Source: a virus
Virus record (IMG/VR): IMGVR_UViG_3300036790_000386
Location: 37,928 to 101,927 of that record
Strand: one strand, 5' to 3'
DNA: 64,000 bases
The notes under the pieces were generated by a model. That model had not been told where the DNA came from. It ran no database searches and worked only from the letters and a program-made list of their open reading frames with translations. The translations under genes were made by a program, and so were the position numbers. This document shows positions 8,036 to 17,244 of this stretch, piece by piece; position 1 is the first letter of the stretch, and every line of letters begins with the position of its first letter.

Positions 8036-9477
8036 GCAACCACCACCGTAACACTTGCAGCTGTGCAAGAAGCCTCATAATTAAATGGAACGGTTAGATC
8101 TGCAACTCCATAAACAATAGCGCCAATTGAAACTGTGTTAGAAACAGGAATAGCTGGACTAAATGTTAAAATATTACCATTAACATTTGAAATAGTTGTT
8201 TGATATGTTGTACCGCCAGTTAACGTTATGAAAATTACTTCACCATCAACGTAAAGAGAGCCTTCACCGACAGTGATTGTAGTTGCAGAACCAGCAGCCG
8301 TCGCAGTCGTAACCATAAAATCAGTTCTTGCTTGTGCCACCGCATATGGCACAACTAAACTATAAGTATCTGAAATTAAGTCTAATGCTGATTGAAGTGA
8401 TCCAGTAGCTGTAGTTGCTGCATCACCATCAAGATTAGCTGGACCCCACAAACGACCACAATAAGAATTTTCACCAATAGCAAGCTCATTAACAGCATAA
8501 GCTATTGCAGCTTGAATATTAGATGCTGCATTTGAAGTATAACCTGTCAATGGATTAAGATTGACTAGAACTGCCACTGGTACATAAGCAAGTACAAAGA
8601 AATTAATTGTACTTGGGACACCAATAGAATCGTAAACTATTTCAGTTGTTGTTCCATAGGTTGAAACACCTGGTGATTTATATAGTGCAATTGTTTGAGC
8701 AATTTGTGTAGCACTTCCACCTGCAACAACAGCCGTAATTGAATGAGGCGGTGTTCCATTGGCATCTGTACTACCTGTATCGTTTTTATACATCGCAACA
8801 GCAGTAATGCCGGCAAGATTTTCAAGACCCCCTTGAATACCAGCTAAAACTGTTTGAGCTGGAAGTGAAACTGATCCACTCTGACGTTGACGTAGAGTAG
8901 CGTCTATTTCAACAGCAGTGCCAACAGAAACTGTATTAGAACCATTAGTTACAGTTTGCCATCCTGGAATTGGAGTTAAAATAATAGTTAAAGAATTGTT
9001 TGGCAGAGTTACATTGCCAGAAGTTGTACTTGTTGCTGTAACTTCGATTGTACCTGAATTTGGAATTACAGTTCCATTTGGAATTGACCACTGAGTTCCA
9101 AGATTCAAATTATCACCAATCAAAGCATTATCAATAGGTGTTCCGGCTTGACCTACAAGAGTAACAATAACTGAAGAATTTGATGAACTTTCACGTTGTA
9201 AACCATTAATTTTGACAACAGAAGAAAGACCAGCACCTATAGCTGTTGCTGGGCTGAATTGATTGTAAACAAAAATTGCAGTATCATTGCAATCATGAAT
9301 TGCTTGAGCAATAATACCTAACCACTGGCCATCTTGGCTATCTGGGCCAAGATAAACATCTGAACCATAAATGGATTGAAAACTGGACTGAAGAGATGCC
9401 AGAATCTGATCCATCGTTGGAGCAGAGATGCCGGTCGAACTGACAGTTGCAGCTAACGTTGTTAATGTCTGGCTCAT
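8032..9477 (-). CDS. Baseplate J-like protein (gp6/gpJ family)
   Basis: 481 residues. The order of motifs is that of gpJ-type wedge proteins: N-terminal ISAPTMDQILASLQSSFQSIYG, then SPATAIGAGLSSVVKINGLQR, then VEIDATLRQRQSGSVSLPAQTVLAGIQ, then the C-terminal NSYCGRLWG and VPFNYEASC regions. It forms the baseplate wedge core together with the gp25-like and DUF2612 proteins encoded on either side. Confidence 0.85.
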   Translation of the reverse strand: MSQTLTTLAATVSSTGISAPTMDQILASLQSSFQSIYGSDVYLGPDSQDGQWLGIIAQAIHDCNDTAIFVYNQFSPATAIGAGLSSVVKINGLQRESSSNSSVIVTLVGQAGTPIDNALIGDNLNLGTQWSIPNGTVIPNSGTIEVTATSTTSGNVTLPNNSLTIILTPIPGWQTVTNGSNTVSVGTAVEIDATLRQRQSGSVSLPAQTVLAGIQGGLENLAGITAVAMYKNDTGSTDANGTPPHSITAVVAGGSATQIAQTIALYKSPGVSTYGTTTEIVYDSIGVPSTINFFVLAYVPVAVLVNLNPLTGYTSNAASNIQAAIAYAVNELAIGENSYCGRLWGPANLDGDAATTATGSLQSALDLISDTYSLVVPYAVAQARTDFMVTTATAAGSATTITVGEGSLYVDGEVIFITLTGGTTYQTTISNVNGNILTFSPAIPVSNTVSIGAIVYGVADLTVPFNYEASCTAASVTVVVA

Positions 9478-9486
9478 TATCTCTTC

Positions 9487-9870
9487 TCAGGTAGTTGCTG
9501 GCGCAATAGTCTGAATAGATGGAAATGTAGTTGTGCCAAATACAGTATTTATATTTGAGCCTGAAACAGAATATGTTCGTGTAGATGCTGTATAATTGAC
9601 ATTCCAATTTTCAATATTAATTACACCAGGAACCGCCAATACAGCAGTCTTTAAAATTAATGCACCCATAGTTAAATTGCCATAACCAGCAATTTGAGTA
9701 TTATACGGGATGCCCGCTGAAAGATTTAAAAACCACTCTGTTTGCCATAATTTTAAACTGGTGCCAACGATTTGAGATACAGCAGCTGCACTATCAATAA
9801 GATAATTTGCTGAACCTTGCCCAAATGTCATATCACCAGTTGAGCTTAATGTTCTGACCCTAAGAACCAT
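9487..9870 (-). CDS. Baseplate wedge protein gp25/gpW-like
   Basis: 127 residues. DMTFGQGSANYLIDSAAAVSQIVGTSLKLWQTEW is followed by AVLAVPGVINIENWNVNY, the usual pattern of the gpW/gp25 lysozyme-like wedge family that nucleates sheath polymerisation. It lies next to the J-like gene, as in most contractile systems. Confidence 0.8.
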   Translation of the reverse strand: MVLRVRTLSSTGDMTFGQGSANYLIDSAAAVSQIVGTSLKLWQTEWFLNLSAGIPYNTQIAGYGNLTMGALILKTAVLAVPGVINIENWNVNYTASTRTYSVSGSNINTVFGTTTFPSIQTIAPATT

Positions 9871-9903
9871 TGAATACCACGCTGCTGCTTAAATAGATGT
9901 AAT

Positions 9904-11523
9904 TTATAATTCTGCACTTGCTGTTACTGAGCATTCCATTAAACCTGCTCCTGAAGAGGTTATTAATGCTTGCAATATACATCCAGTATCAGATTCAAAA
10001 TTTACAGCACCTGTAGATGCATTAGTGTAAGCTGGAGATATTATACTAACACTAGGAGTTCCTCTCATCATCGCAGGCCACGTGAACCATTGAAAAATAC
10101 CACCACCAGGTCCATTATAACCTGGTACGATAACAGTTCCAAATTCACAATAATACCTTTGGCACGAAATAAATTCAGTTGCAATGCTACGCCGTTCAAA
10201 TGATGTAGCAACTGTACCTTTTTCAAGTTGAATATCTGTAGCGCCAATTTCGTTATTAATAGTTTCAGGCCAATTTGTACTTGTTGAACTACACAAATAA
10301 GAACCACTTTGCCATGAACCAAAAATGGATGTGGCATAAGTTCCAATAGTGTACGCACCTATAACAAGAGTCAAGCCTGTTGAAGATGAATTAGGAACAT
10401 TTGCTCCTGATGGTATAGATGTTACAGGAATTACTACTTTTTGAAACGCCCCAGATCCTGTATAGGAGAAGTTTTGAACAAACGAGTTTGTGCCAGTCCC
10501 ATCAAGCAAAGCAACGCTATATGTACCATTTACCGTTGCGTAAAAAATAAACGAAATAACAACTGGCTGACCAACAAGATCATAGCAGTTGGCTCCTTCA
10601 ATTCTCTGCTCTATGCCTCCAACATAATTTGTTCCAGTGAAACCAGAACAAGCAGAAATAGCTTGCAAATATATAAAATTGTGCGTTGTTACGCTGCCAT
10701 AACTGCCACCACTTGCTTGACTTTGATAAATGGTCCCAGATACTGCATTATTAATTCCAATAAACCTATCAGGACCACCATAAGCTGTTGTACCGTTGGG
10801 AAGTGAAACCGTACTTCGCTGAGCTACTCGACAATCACCGTTAATAATTCTATTTTTTAAAGTATTGAACTGGCTAACAGTTAAGCCCTGACCACTCGCA
10901 GTACCTGGTGCAATTTGAACAGTACCACCCCCTGAAATAAGATTCCAAGTAGAAGAAGTTGAACTATATTGCAACAATGCTGTATTGCTTGCAACAATTT
11001 CACCTCCTTGCAAAGTAGAGCCACCCATAGTTATGTTCTTAGCATCGCCGCCTGCATTAAATGTTGATGCTCCTATATTTGTATTAGCTGGATTAAACGA
11101 AACAAACATTCCATCAGTATAAGTTGTAATTGCAGGAGTTAAAGCAACAACATAAGCGTTAGCTGAGCCTGAATCTGTTGCTTGATAATTATATGAATTT
11201 TGTTGAATAACATTATTGAAATTAGTTAAAATTCCAGCAGTAACATCAGAATAAATTGTATCTCCTTCAACCCATTCTTGTGCAGTTGAACCTTCTTGTC
11301 CACGAAGAACAGTAAGATTTAAACCTGATATTGCTGTAACCCAAACAATTTCAAATATGCCAGCAGTTGCTGGATGAATAATTGTTAGAGATAAATAAGA
11401 TCCTGAAGGTATTGCCGGAAATCCAGAAACACTTGCTACAGAAACTGTAGTAACAGCATCATTAATGCCGGAAGTTAAATCTGTATCAATATTAGTTCCA
11501 AAAACAAAAACTTCTGTTGTCAT
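9904..11523 (-). CDS. Tail fibre/appendage protein with carbohydrate-binding-like C-terminal domain
   Basis: 539 residues. The first 100 residues (SYLSLTIIHPATAGIFEIVWVTA, VLRGQEGSTAQEW) form an attachment domain common in phage fibres. The C-terminal half starts with NRIINGDCRVAQRS and includes FERRSIATEFISCQRYY, a signature of phage distal fibre domains that bind surface glycans. The gene is inserted between the spike and gp25-like genes, so the protein probably attaches near the central baseplate. Confidence 0.7.
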   Translation of the reverse strand: MTTEVFVFGTNIDTDLTSGINDAVTTVSVASVSGFPAIPSGSYLSLTIIHPATAGIFEIVWVTAISGLNLTVLRGQEGSTAQEWVEGDTIYSDVTAGILTNFNNVIQQNSYNYQATDSGSANAYVVALTPAITTYTDGMFVSFNPANTNIGASTFNAGGDAKNITMGGSTLQGGEIVASNTALLQYSSTSSTWNLISGGGTVQIAPGTASGQGLTVSQFNTLKNRIINGDCRVAQRSTVSLPNGTTAYGGPDRFIGINNAVSGTIYQSQASGGSYGSVTTHNFIYLQAISACSGFTGTNYVGGIEQRIEGANCYDLVGQPVVISFIFYATVNGTYSVALLDGTGTNSFVQNFSYTGSGAFQKVVIPVTSIPSGANVPNSSSTGLTLVIGAYTIGTYATSIFGSWQSGSYLCSSTSTNWPETINNEIGATDIQLEKGTVATSFERRSIATEFISCQRYYCEFGTVIVPGYNGPGGGIFQWFTWPAMMRGTPSVSIISPAYTNASTGAVNFESDTGCILQALITSSGAGLMECSVTASAEL

Positions 11524-11525
11524 TA

Positions 11526-12275
11526 TTATGATCCAGGGACAGGAGGTGCAGTTGTACCAGTACCAGGTTTAACACCATTGTGATCATGATTCTGTAGAGT
11601 AACAGAACCACCTGTACCGCTACCTGCTGTAACATCGCCACTTGCTGTAACGTTACCATTACTATCAACACTAAAAAATCCACCAGGAAATGCTAAACTA
11701 AAACCAGCAGGAGTTAAACTCATAGTAGCTGCGCTATCTGGAAGTGTTGCTACTAAACCTGATTTGCTAAAAGTTACTGAAGCTGTGCCATCATCAGAAC
11801 GAAGCTGAACTGTAGTATCACTAACATTATTAAGCAATCTAGTTGAATTGCGACCGCCTAGCTCAAAAAAGCCATCTGAAAGATCATGCTTGCGAAGAGA
11901 ACCAGAATTATTTGAGGCTAGTGTTGGTTGAACTCCACCAAGAAGCCACCAGTTATCAATACACCTAGATGAAAATGAAATTGTTCCTTCGTCACCTACA
12001 GCGACTGGAAACGTCATTGTATAACCACCACCGGATGGAAACTTAATCGGAACCATTGGCATAAGTGGCATTGGAAATGGAACCCAACTTACATTGCCGC
12101 TAGCGTCAACTTGTCTCAATAATGGTGTTATTGTAGATTGAACTGTAACATGCTGGCCATCATCTTCAATTGCTGTAACTATACAAGGCAACTTTGTCCA
12201 CATTCTACTTTGGAGATTGTCCAAAGCAGCATTCATTGCATTTTGTGGGTCTTCCCAGCGTTCATAATTTAACAT
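11526..12275 (-). CDS. Membrane-puncturing spike, Gp138/gp45-like
   Basis: 249 residues. The N-terminal OB-like part (LPCIVTAIEDDGQHVTVQS, PIKFPSGGGYTMTFPVAVGDEG) is that of Gp138-type baseplate spikes. The triple beta-helix part (SDDGTASVTFSKSGLV, GGFFSVDSNGNVTASGDV) ends in HDHNGVKPG, near the C-terminus. In related spikes an HxH motif at the apex binds an iron ion. It overlaps the hub gene by one base. Confidence 0.8.
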   Translation of the reverse strand: MLNYERWEDPQNAMNAALDNLQSRMWTKLPCIVTAIEDDGQHVTVQSTITPLLRQVDASGNVSWVPFPMPLMPMVPIKFPSGGGYTMTFPVAVGDEGTISFSSRCIDNWWLLGGVQPTLASNNSGSLRKHDLSDGFFELGGRNSTRLLNNVSDTTVQLRSDDGTASVTFSKSGLVATLPDSAATMSLTPAGFSLAFPGGFFSVDSNGNVTASGDVTAGSGTGGSVTLQNHDHNGVKPGTGTTAPPVPGS

Positions 12276-13372
12276 TAGGAACCACCACCATTTATTCCAG
12301 AATATGGTTGAACTTGCTGATAATTTTTTGGATTAGTTGAACCACCAACAGGAACAGCAGAAATAACAACTAAATCAGAATACCAATCATTTCCGCGAGA
12401 GTCGCCTCGATGCTCTACAACAAGAATAATATAAGTTCCATCAGCAGAAACATCCATAATGTAGTCAGAAATTCCAGGACCAGGAAAAATTGGCTCTTGA
12501 ATTCCTTGAATGCTATTGCCTTGCGCAGCTAATGTTTGATTAACTATTGTATTGTTAATTATAACTGGCCGTCGAATTCCATAAGAAGGATTTAAAAGTG
12601 TTCTAACTTCCAATCCATCAGATGTTGTTACTGGAAACCCAACCATACCAGTTAAAGAATTAATAATAAAAGCTGTTGTATCTGAAATCGATACATTAGA
12701 TGGAACTAAAACAAACTGTCCATTCTGTATAGACCACTCCATTGGCTGGCCACCAACGTATACAGACTTAGCTGTATTATCTAAAATTGGAGCAGACAGC
12801 CCATATTGAACAGTTGGTCGAGGTTGTATAGGAAGCACAGGGGCAGCAAGAACTTGACTACTAGGAACAGTTGTATCCCAAGGAGTTAAAGACTGAGCTA
12901 ATGCTTTAATTCTTCCTTGTGGTGTATTTGCAGATCCTATAAGTGTGCTTGATATAGTTGCATTATTGTAGGGTCTATCACCATCAGCTGCATCAATTTC
13001 TAAAAAGCTATCAACAGCCGTTTCGCCTCCAAATTTAATTTGACGAATTGTTCCATCGAAAATAACACCAAAACGGCCATTTAGATAACCAGCAGAAAGT
13101 GTAACTCTACGATACTGATTTTTAATCATAGTTACTAAATTATTACTAACATTATAAATTTTAATACTACAATAATTTGGAATACTTGCAGTTGTTTGAT
13201 GTACTTCAAAGACAATATGAAGCTGTTCTTCACCTGGAGCATCAGACCCAGCAGAAATTTGTGTTGCTACATTAGCTCCAGCCGCTGAATCATAAACAAC
13301 TACTGACCATTTTCGTAACCATTGGTCTGATACAGTTGAAGTTGATGTTGGAGTTGAATATGCTTGTGACAT
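12275..13372 (-). CDS. Baseplate hub protein (gp27/gpD-like)
   Basis: 365 residues. Located directly before the spike gene, with features of hub proteins: VVYDSAAGANV, IVFEVHQTTASIPNYCSIKIYNVSNN, VTLSAGYLNGRFGVIFDGTI, followed by a long variable region and a C-terminal DYIMDVSADGTYIILVVEHRGD. Its start codon lies eight bases downstream of the first copy of the repeated hairpin element, so the element forms most of its leader. Confidence 0.7.
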   Translation of the reverse strand: MSQAYSTPTSTSTVSDQWLRKWSVVVYDSAAGANVATQISAGSDAPGEEQLHIVFEVHQTTASIPNYCSIKIYNVSNNLVTMIKNQYRRVTLSAGYLNGRFGVIFDGTIRQIKFGGETAVDSFLEIDAADGDRPYNNATISSTLIGSANTPQGRIKALAQSLTPWDTTVPSSQVLAAPVLPIQPRPTVQYGLSAPILDNTAKSVYVGGQPMEWSIQNGQFVLVPSNVSISDTTAFIINSLTGMVGFPVTTSDGLEVRTLLNPSYGIRRPVIINNTIVNQTLAAQGNSIQGIQEPIFPGPGISDYIMDVSADGTYIILVVEHRGDSRGNDWYSDLVVISAVPVGGSTNPKNYQQVQPYSGINGGGS

Positions 13373-13379
13373 TCAGTTT

Positions 13380-13460
13380 CCCGCGCGCGTTGCGCGCCTC
13401 GCCGCCTTCGGCGGCTCGCACAAACACAAAGAAGAATTAAGATTTATTACACCAGGCCCC
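13380..13460 (-). repeat. Structured repeat element, copy 1 (leader of hub gene)
   Basis: On the minus strand the order is GGGGCCTGGTGTAATAAATC, a T/C-rich spacer, TTTGTGTTTGTGCGAG, hairpin GCCGCCGAAGGCGGC, GAG, hairpin GCGCGCAACGCGCGC. It then runs within about eight bases into the ATG of the hub gene at 13372. The 3' GTGAAATTATAA tail found in the other copies is lost here. The gene upstream ends at 13464, so the element fills the whole intergenic space. Confidence 0.8.
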
Positions 13461-13463
13461 GAA

Positions 13464-13766
13464 CTAAATTTGTCCAAAATCAGTGGTGAAGTATAAATAG
13501 CCATTTGACCCAAAACTTGCGTAAGTTAGCGGAGCATCTGGATCATTTGCAGTTTGAACAAAAAAATCACCGCCGCCTGCAATATCTAAATAGCCATATT
13601 GTCGAAGAAGACCAATACCTGTAACAAGAGCAATACCTGCGACGATTGGGTTGTTAGATGAATCATTGATATCCATAATCCACTCTTGGCCGATATTATT
13701 CCATACAATTTTGAGATTGTAGGTTTCACCTCCGAGGGAGATTGTGAATTGTTGTGGAACACCCAT
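13464..13766 (-). CDS. Baseplate central plug/DUF6983-like protein
   Basis: 100 residues, all beta in appearance: QFTISLGGETYNLKIVWN, WIMDINDSSNNPIVAGIALVTG, LYFTTDFGQI. This matches small proteins placed between the Dit-like and hub genes of contractile phages of this type, described as a baseplate plug. Located one base after the Dit-like gene. Confidence 0.6.
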   Translation of the reverse strand: MGVPQQFTISLGGETYNLKIVWNNIGQEWIMDINDSSNNPIVAGIALVTGIGLLRQYGYLDIAGGGDFFVQTANDPDAPLTYASFGSNGYLYFTTDFGQI

Positions 13767-13767
13767 A

Positions 13768-14493
13768 TTAACCTACATTTGGAAAAGTGTTACTAGATAA
13801 AGGTACCGTAGAAGCACCTGTTTGAATTGGAATTGTTTGAGCATTTGAGGGGGATGAAGTGGGTGCTGTAAATACACTGTTATAGGAAGAGGAGTTTAAA
13901 GCTGAAGGTGGAGTAGTTGTTTGAGCACCATTATTAGTTGTTGGTAGAGATGATTGAGGATTTGATTGGTTAGCTGGGTTAGACGAGATTGTTGTTGTTT
14001 GTGTGTTGACAATGAAGACTTGTTGAAGACTCATTTCAACGCGAAGCGCCCATTCGGATGTTTCATCCGTTTCGACAACTAAGCTTTGCATGAGTATGTT
14101 TTGATAAACACGCTTGCCTGTATAAAGAGTGAATGGTGCACGATCTGCTTGAAATTTAAGCAAATCTAAATAGATAGAATTAATATAATAGGGATCAAAG
14201 TTAAATGGAGCAGAGTTTGACCAACCTAAACGAAGTTGAACTTGAGCCGGGCGTTTGTAAGCGTGATCTGAGATGTTTGCGCCGGCTTCGATTGGGTGTT
14301 CAGTTATATAAAGTTCATCTCTGTGTTCTTCGCTTTCTGTTACGTCTGCAACAAAGTATAAGCCTCCAGATGGGCCGCCTGGAGATTCTGGGCCAATGGC
14401 CCGAAAAGGTACTGATGGCGTTAGAAAGACGGGGCCGATAACGGTGCCGCCAATACCTTGACCTGTGTTTGCGGTTGTTCCAGCACCTGACAT
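13768..14493 (-). CDS. Dit-like baseplate/tail protein
   Basis: 241 residues. The central segment ITEHPIEAGANISDHAY, PAQVQLRLGWSNS and YTGKRVYQNILMQSLVVETDE is the pattern of Dit-like proteins that link tube to baseplate. The N-terminus is glycine-rich and the last 90 residues are a low-complexity S/T/N/P tail, probably disordered. It is encoded directly after the tape measure. Confidence 0.7.
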   Translation of the reverse strand: MSGAGTTANTGQGIGGTVIGPVFLTPSVPFRAIGPESPGGPSGGLYFVADVTESEEHRDELYITEHPIEAGANISDHAYKRPAQVQLRLGWSNSAPFNFDPYYINSIYLDLLKFQADRAPFTLYTGKRVYQNILMQSLVVETDETSEWALRVEMSLQQVFIVNTQTTTISSNPANQSNPQSSLPTTNNGAQTTTPPSALNSSSYNSVFTAPTSSPSNAQTIPIQTGASTVPLSSNTFPNVG

Positions 14494-14494
14494 T

Positions 14495-16639
14495 TTATGT
14501 CACTTGTGAATAAAAATTACGGTAGAGAGTTGAATTGGTTCTGCCAACCGCCTTAGCAACCTTTGAGCCAATTTCAGGCCCATTGACGCCATGAACGTGG
14601 ACTTCGGTATGTGGACTAAAGGCATAATGTGTATTTCCCATACCAGATATTGGAGCAAGACCATTAATGATATGTTTACCAAGATTGTGTAAAGGATCTA
14701 AATTAGGGGCAGCTTGGTGCTGGTTAGTTTTATCAAGATGGGATGCTGGTTTATATTCTGTTGCTTTAGCTTCAGGGATTATACCAAAAGCTGTATGAAG
14801 TTGTTTGGTAACAAAATTTGTTAGAGAAGCAGCATATTGAGTGAATGCTGGATCTTTAGCGCGCTCATATTGTTCCATAGCACGAGCAGCATCTGGTGCA
14901 GTTTTTGAAGTTTTAATAGCTGTTAGTGCTGCATTTTCAGTGCTGTTCATCTCATGCCAGATAAGTTCAAGCTGTTTGTTGAGGTCACCGCCTGTCTGTG
15001 TAGCTGCTGATCTACGAGAACCTAGCCACTGAGCTATACCATATGCACCGGATAGTGGATTAACTGCATTTGGGTTTAAGTTGGATTCTGCGTCTAGGCG
15101 AGCTACAACACCAACAGATTGATCTTTTGTTAATCCTTTGGATTCAAAGAATGCAACAGCTTTTTGAATATTTAGATCTTCTTGTTTAGACCCAATTTTT
15201 TGTCCAGCATTAGCTGGAAGTTGATCTTTTTCTTGTGGAGTTGCTGGTCCGGTAGCTGGACTAATCCCTAAAGATTGTTCAAGAGCTTTAGCAAGAGTTT
15301 GAACTTGATCTTCAAGCGCAGTTTGAGTGCTACCTGATTTTGGTTTAAGTTGAACAAATGGGATATAGCTTCCGACGCCGCGAAGCCAATTTAGAAAAAT
15401 AGGCCAAATTCCATCAGCAGCTGCAATTTCAACGTTAGGAGATTGAGTGACACCAGTAAGCCAAGTGTGCATTGGGTCCCAAATATAAGTTTTGATCCAA
15501 GCATTATCTTGTTTGGCTCTGTCAGCTGCTTGTTTGTCGAATTCTTGTTTATTTTGATCTAAATCACTTAAATTAGATTTAAAAGTATCTGAAAATAATT
15601 TGATCCATGGGCCAAAAATTGCAGCAGGAATTTTATTTATTTGCGCTGTTACTCCGCCAGGTGCTAGTGCTGCTTCAGTTTTATCGTGTGGTTGAAGCGC
15701 CCCAGATGAATAACCTAACATGTTTAAGAGTGCAGCAGTTTTGTTGCCAAAATCCACTAAAGATTGTATGAAATGCGTTAATTGATCAAATGCGTGTGGA
15801 AGCTGATCTGCAAGACCGTTGATTTGTGTTGTGTGTGTAGAAATATAATCGTTTAATTGGCCTAATAGGTGAATTAAAGTTGGAAAAGATTTTAGAGTAA
15901 AATCTGCAAGAGTAGCTTGCATTTGAGCATCAAGTGTATCGAGTTGACGCTGCAAATCTACTGCATTTTTTGCTCCACCTTGTGTTCCAAGATTAAGACC
16001 TGTTAGAGTCTTATGGTATTGCTCTATATATGGCGCTGTTTGATTAAGATTTTGGCCTAATTGACGAATAATATCAGGATCAATATTGAGAGTACTAAGG
16101 AGTGAACGCTCTGCGTATTGCTGTTGTTTGGTGAGACTGTTGTACCATTTAGCTAGATCGTGCAGAGCCTTTTCAGGATCTGTTTCATTGCCAATAATTT
16201 GCTTTAAGAGAGCATCTTTAGGTTGGTCGCGTAAAGCTTTAGAGACAGCTAAAAGTTGATCAGTTAAACCATTAACGCCAAGGCCAGCCAGTTGCGATTG
16301 CAACTGGATTTCCATTAAATCTTGAATGGGAACTTTGAAGGTAGAGTTTAGTTGCTGAGCAGTATAATAAAAACCTGTAAAGGTCTTCATTGTACTATCG
16401 ATGGCTTTAGCTATGCCACCAAGTGCTCCGCCAACGCCTATAGCATAAGTACTAAAACCTAAGAGACTTAAATCTAGAATTCCCTTCAAAATCTTTGAAG
16501 AGTCTCCAGTTTTGCCTACAAAAGCTTTAAAGCCTGCCGTGATATTGTCTTCACTTTTGGCTAAAGAACTGTCGTCTACGACGTATTTAATGGAAACGAC
16601 AAATTCTTTAATTACCTCACCGCCCGTAGTTGCTGGCAT
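14495..16639 (-). CDS. Tape measure protein with tail lysozyme domain
   Basis: 714 residues. The N-terminus has hydrophobic helical segments (LLGFSTYAIGVGGALGGIAKAI), the middle is helical with many Q, and about residues 480-590 form a phage tail lysozyme domain: VAFFESKGLTKDQSVGVVARLDAESNLNP, GAYGIAQWLGSRR, ELIWHEMNST. The glutamate in DAESNL is the likely catalytic residue. It sets tail length and opens peptidoglycan at entry. Its ATG overlaps the stop of the -1 extension of the upstream chaperone gene. Confidence 0.85.
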   Translation of the reverse strand: MPATTGGEVIKEFVVSIKYVVDDSSLAKSEDNITAGFKAFVGKTGDSSKILKGILDLSLLGFSTYAIGVGGALGGIAKAIDSTMKTFTGFYYTAQQLNSTFKVPIQDLMEIQLQSQLAGLGVNGLTDQLLAVSKALRDQPKDALLKQIIGNETDPEKALHDLAKWYNSLTKQQQYAERSLLSTLNIDPDIIRQLGQNLNQTAPYIEQYHKTLTGLNLGTQGGAKNAVDLQRQLDTLDAQMQATLADFTLKSFPTLIHLLGQLNDYISTHTTQINGLADQLPHAFDQLTHFIQSLVDFGNKTAALLNMLGYSSGALQPHDKTEAALAPGGVTAQINKIPAAIFGPWIKLFSDTFKSNLSDLDQNKQEFDKQAADRAKQDNAWIKTYIWDPMHTWLTGVTQSPNVEIAAADGIWPIFLNWLRGVGSYIPFVQLKPKSGSTQTALEDQVQTLAKALEQSLGISPATGPATPQEKDQLPANAGQKIGSKQEDLNIQKAVAFFESKGLTKDQSVGVVARLDAESNLNPNAVNPLSGAYGIAQWLGSRRSAATQTGGDLNKQLELIWHEMNSTENAALTAIKTSKTAPDAARAMEQYERAKDPAFTQYAASLTNFVTKQLHTAFGIIPEAKATEYKPASHLDKTNQHQAAPNLDPLHNLGKHIINGLAPISGMGNTHYAFSPHTEVHVHGVNGPEIGSKVAKAVGRTNSTLYRNFYSQVT

Positions 16640-16889
16640 TATTTTCTCCTACTAGGTGACGTAACTGAAGGTTTTGATGCGCGATATTGATTTTCAATTT
16701 TTGCATCAAGGTAGTCATTGGCATCTGCAAAATCACACAGACTGTAGTTAGAATCATTCATGTTCTCCCATCTAAGCATTCCTGCTTCAACAGGTCGCAT
16801 AAGAAAATCTAGGCCAGTGCCGGAATCAACTAGATTTACCGTGGACGCACTTGGGAAGCTAAAACTCCAGCTGCGCCCTGGCCTGGAAA
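16639..16889 (-). CDS. -1 frame extension of tail assembly chaperone (GT product)
   Basis: An open frame in -1 relative to the chaperone gene runs from the slippery T run to a TAA at 16641-16639, adding about 82 residues. It contains LVDSGTGLDFLMRPVEAGML and WENMNDSNYSLCDFADANDY. It has no good start of its own and its stop overlaps the tape measure ATG. This is the classical G/GT arrangement: a minority of ribosomes slip and make a fusion of about 197 residues that binds the tape measure. Confidence 0.75.
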
Positions 16890-17231
16890 AAAACCGCCGA
16901 GGTTTTCCTTAAGAACTGCAACAACAATCTGAAAGATATCTTGTGCTTTTAGATCATCAAACATCAGTTGGTTTGTATGCTGGGCTGTTAAAGGTGACCA
17001 GACACCATCGGCAATCTTCTTGGAAACGATAGCCAAGCAAGGATCTACAATGGCGTCTACATCAGCGTCAGACATTTTAGCAACGTGTTCAGTGAACGCA
17101 GCGATAACTTGATCTTCTTCGCCTTTGAAAGCTAGAGAGAGCGGCGCAATGCGTCGCGCAATATGTAATTGTTGTTTTGGTGTAAGTTTTCCAATCCTGT
17201 ATGTAGTGCTCTCAATAACAATCTCAGCCAT
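16836..17231 (-). CDS. Tail assembly chaperone (G product)
   Basis: 131 residues, mostly helical: RIGKLTPKQQLHIARRIAPL, VIAAFTEHVAKMSDADVDAIVD, DDLKAQDIFQIVVAVLKENLGGFFPGQG. Position between tube and tape measure genes and the T7 slippery site at codons 113-115 identify it as the short chaperone of the frameshift pair. Start ATG at 17231. Confidence 0.8.
   Translation of the reverse strand: MAEIVIESTTYRIGKLTPKQQLHIARRIAPLSLAFKGEEDQVIAAFTEHVAKMSDADVDAIVDPCLAIVSKKIADGVWSPLTAQHTNQLMFDDLKAQDIFQIVVAVLKENLGGFFPGQGAAGVLASQVRPR
16887..16893 (-). promoter_or_regulatory. Predicted -1 ribosomal frameshift site T TTT TTT
   Basis: On the minus strand GGT TTT TTT CCA provides a perfect X XXY YYZ heptamer in the zero frame (phase checked against the ATG at 17231). 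The -1 frame downstream is open to 16639. No stem-loop was worked out downstream. Confidence 0.75.
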
Positions 17232-17244
17232 TTAAACGCTCCAA

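Noticed and set aside
13380-13460. Hairpin elements taken as simple bidirectional terminators
   Set aside because: No T run follows the hairpins, the flanks are conserved over about 40 bases, and four of five copies lie before start codons, which a terminator would silence.
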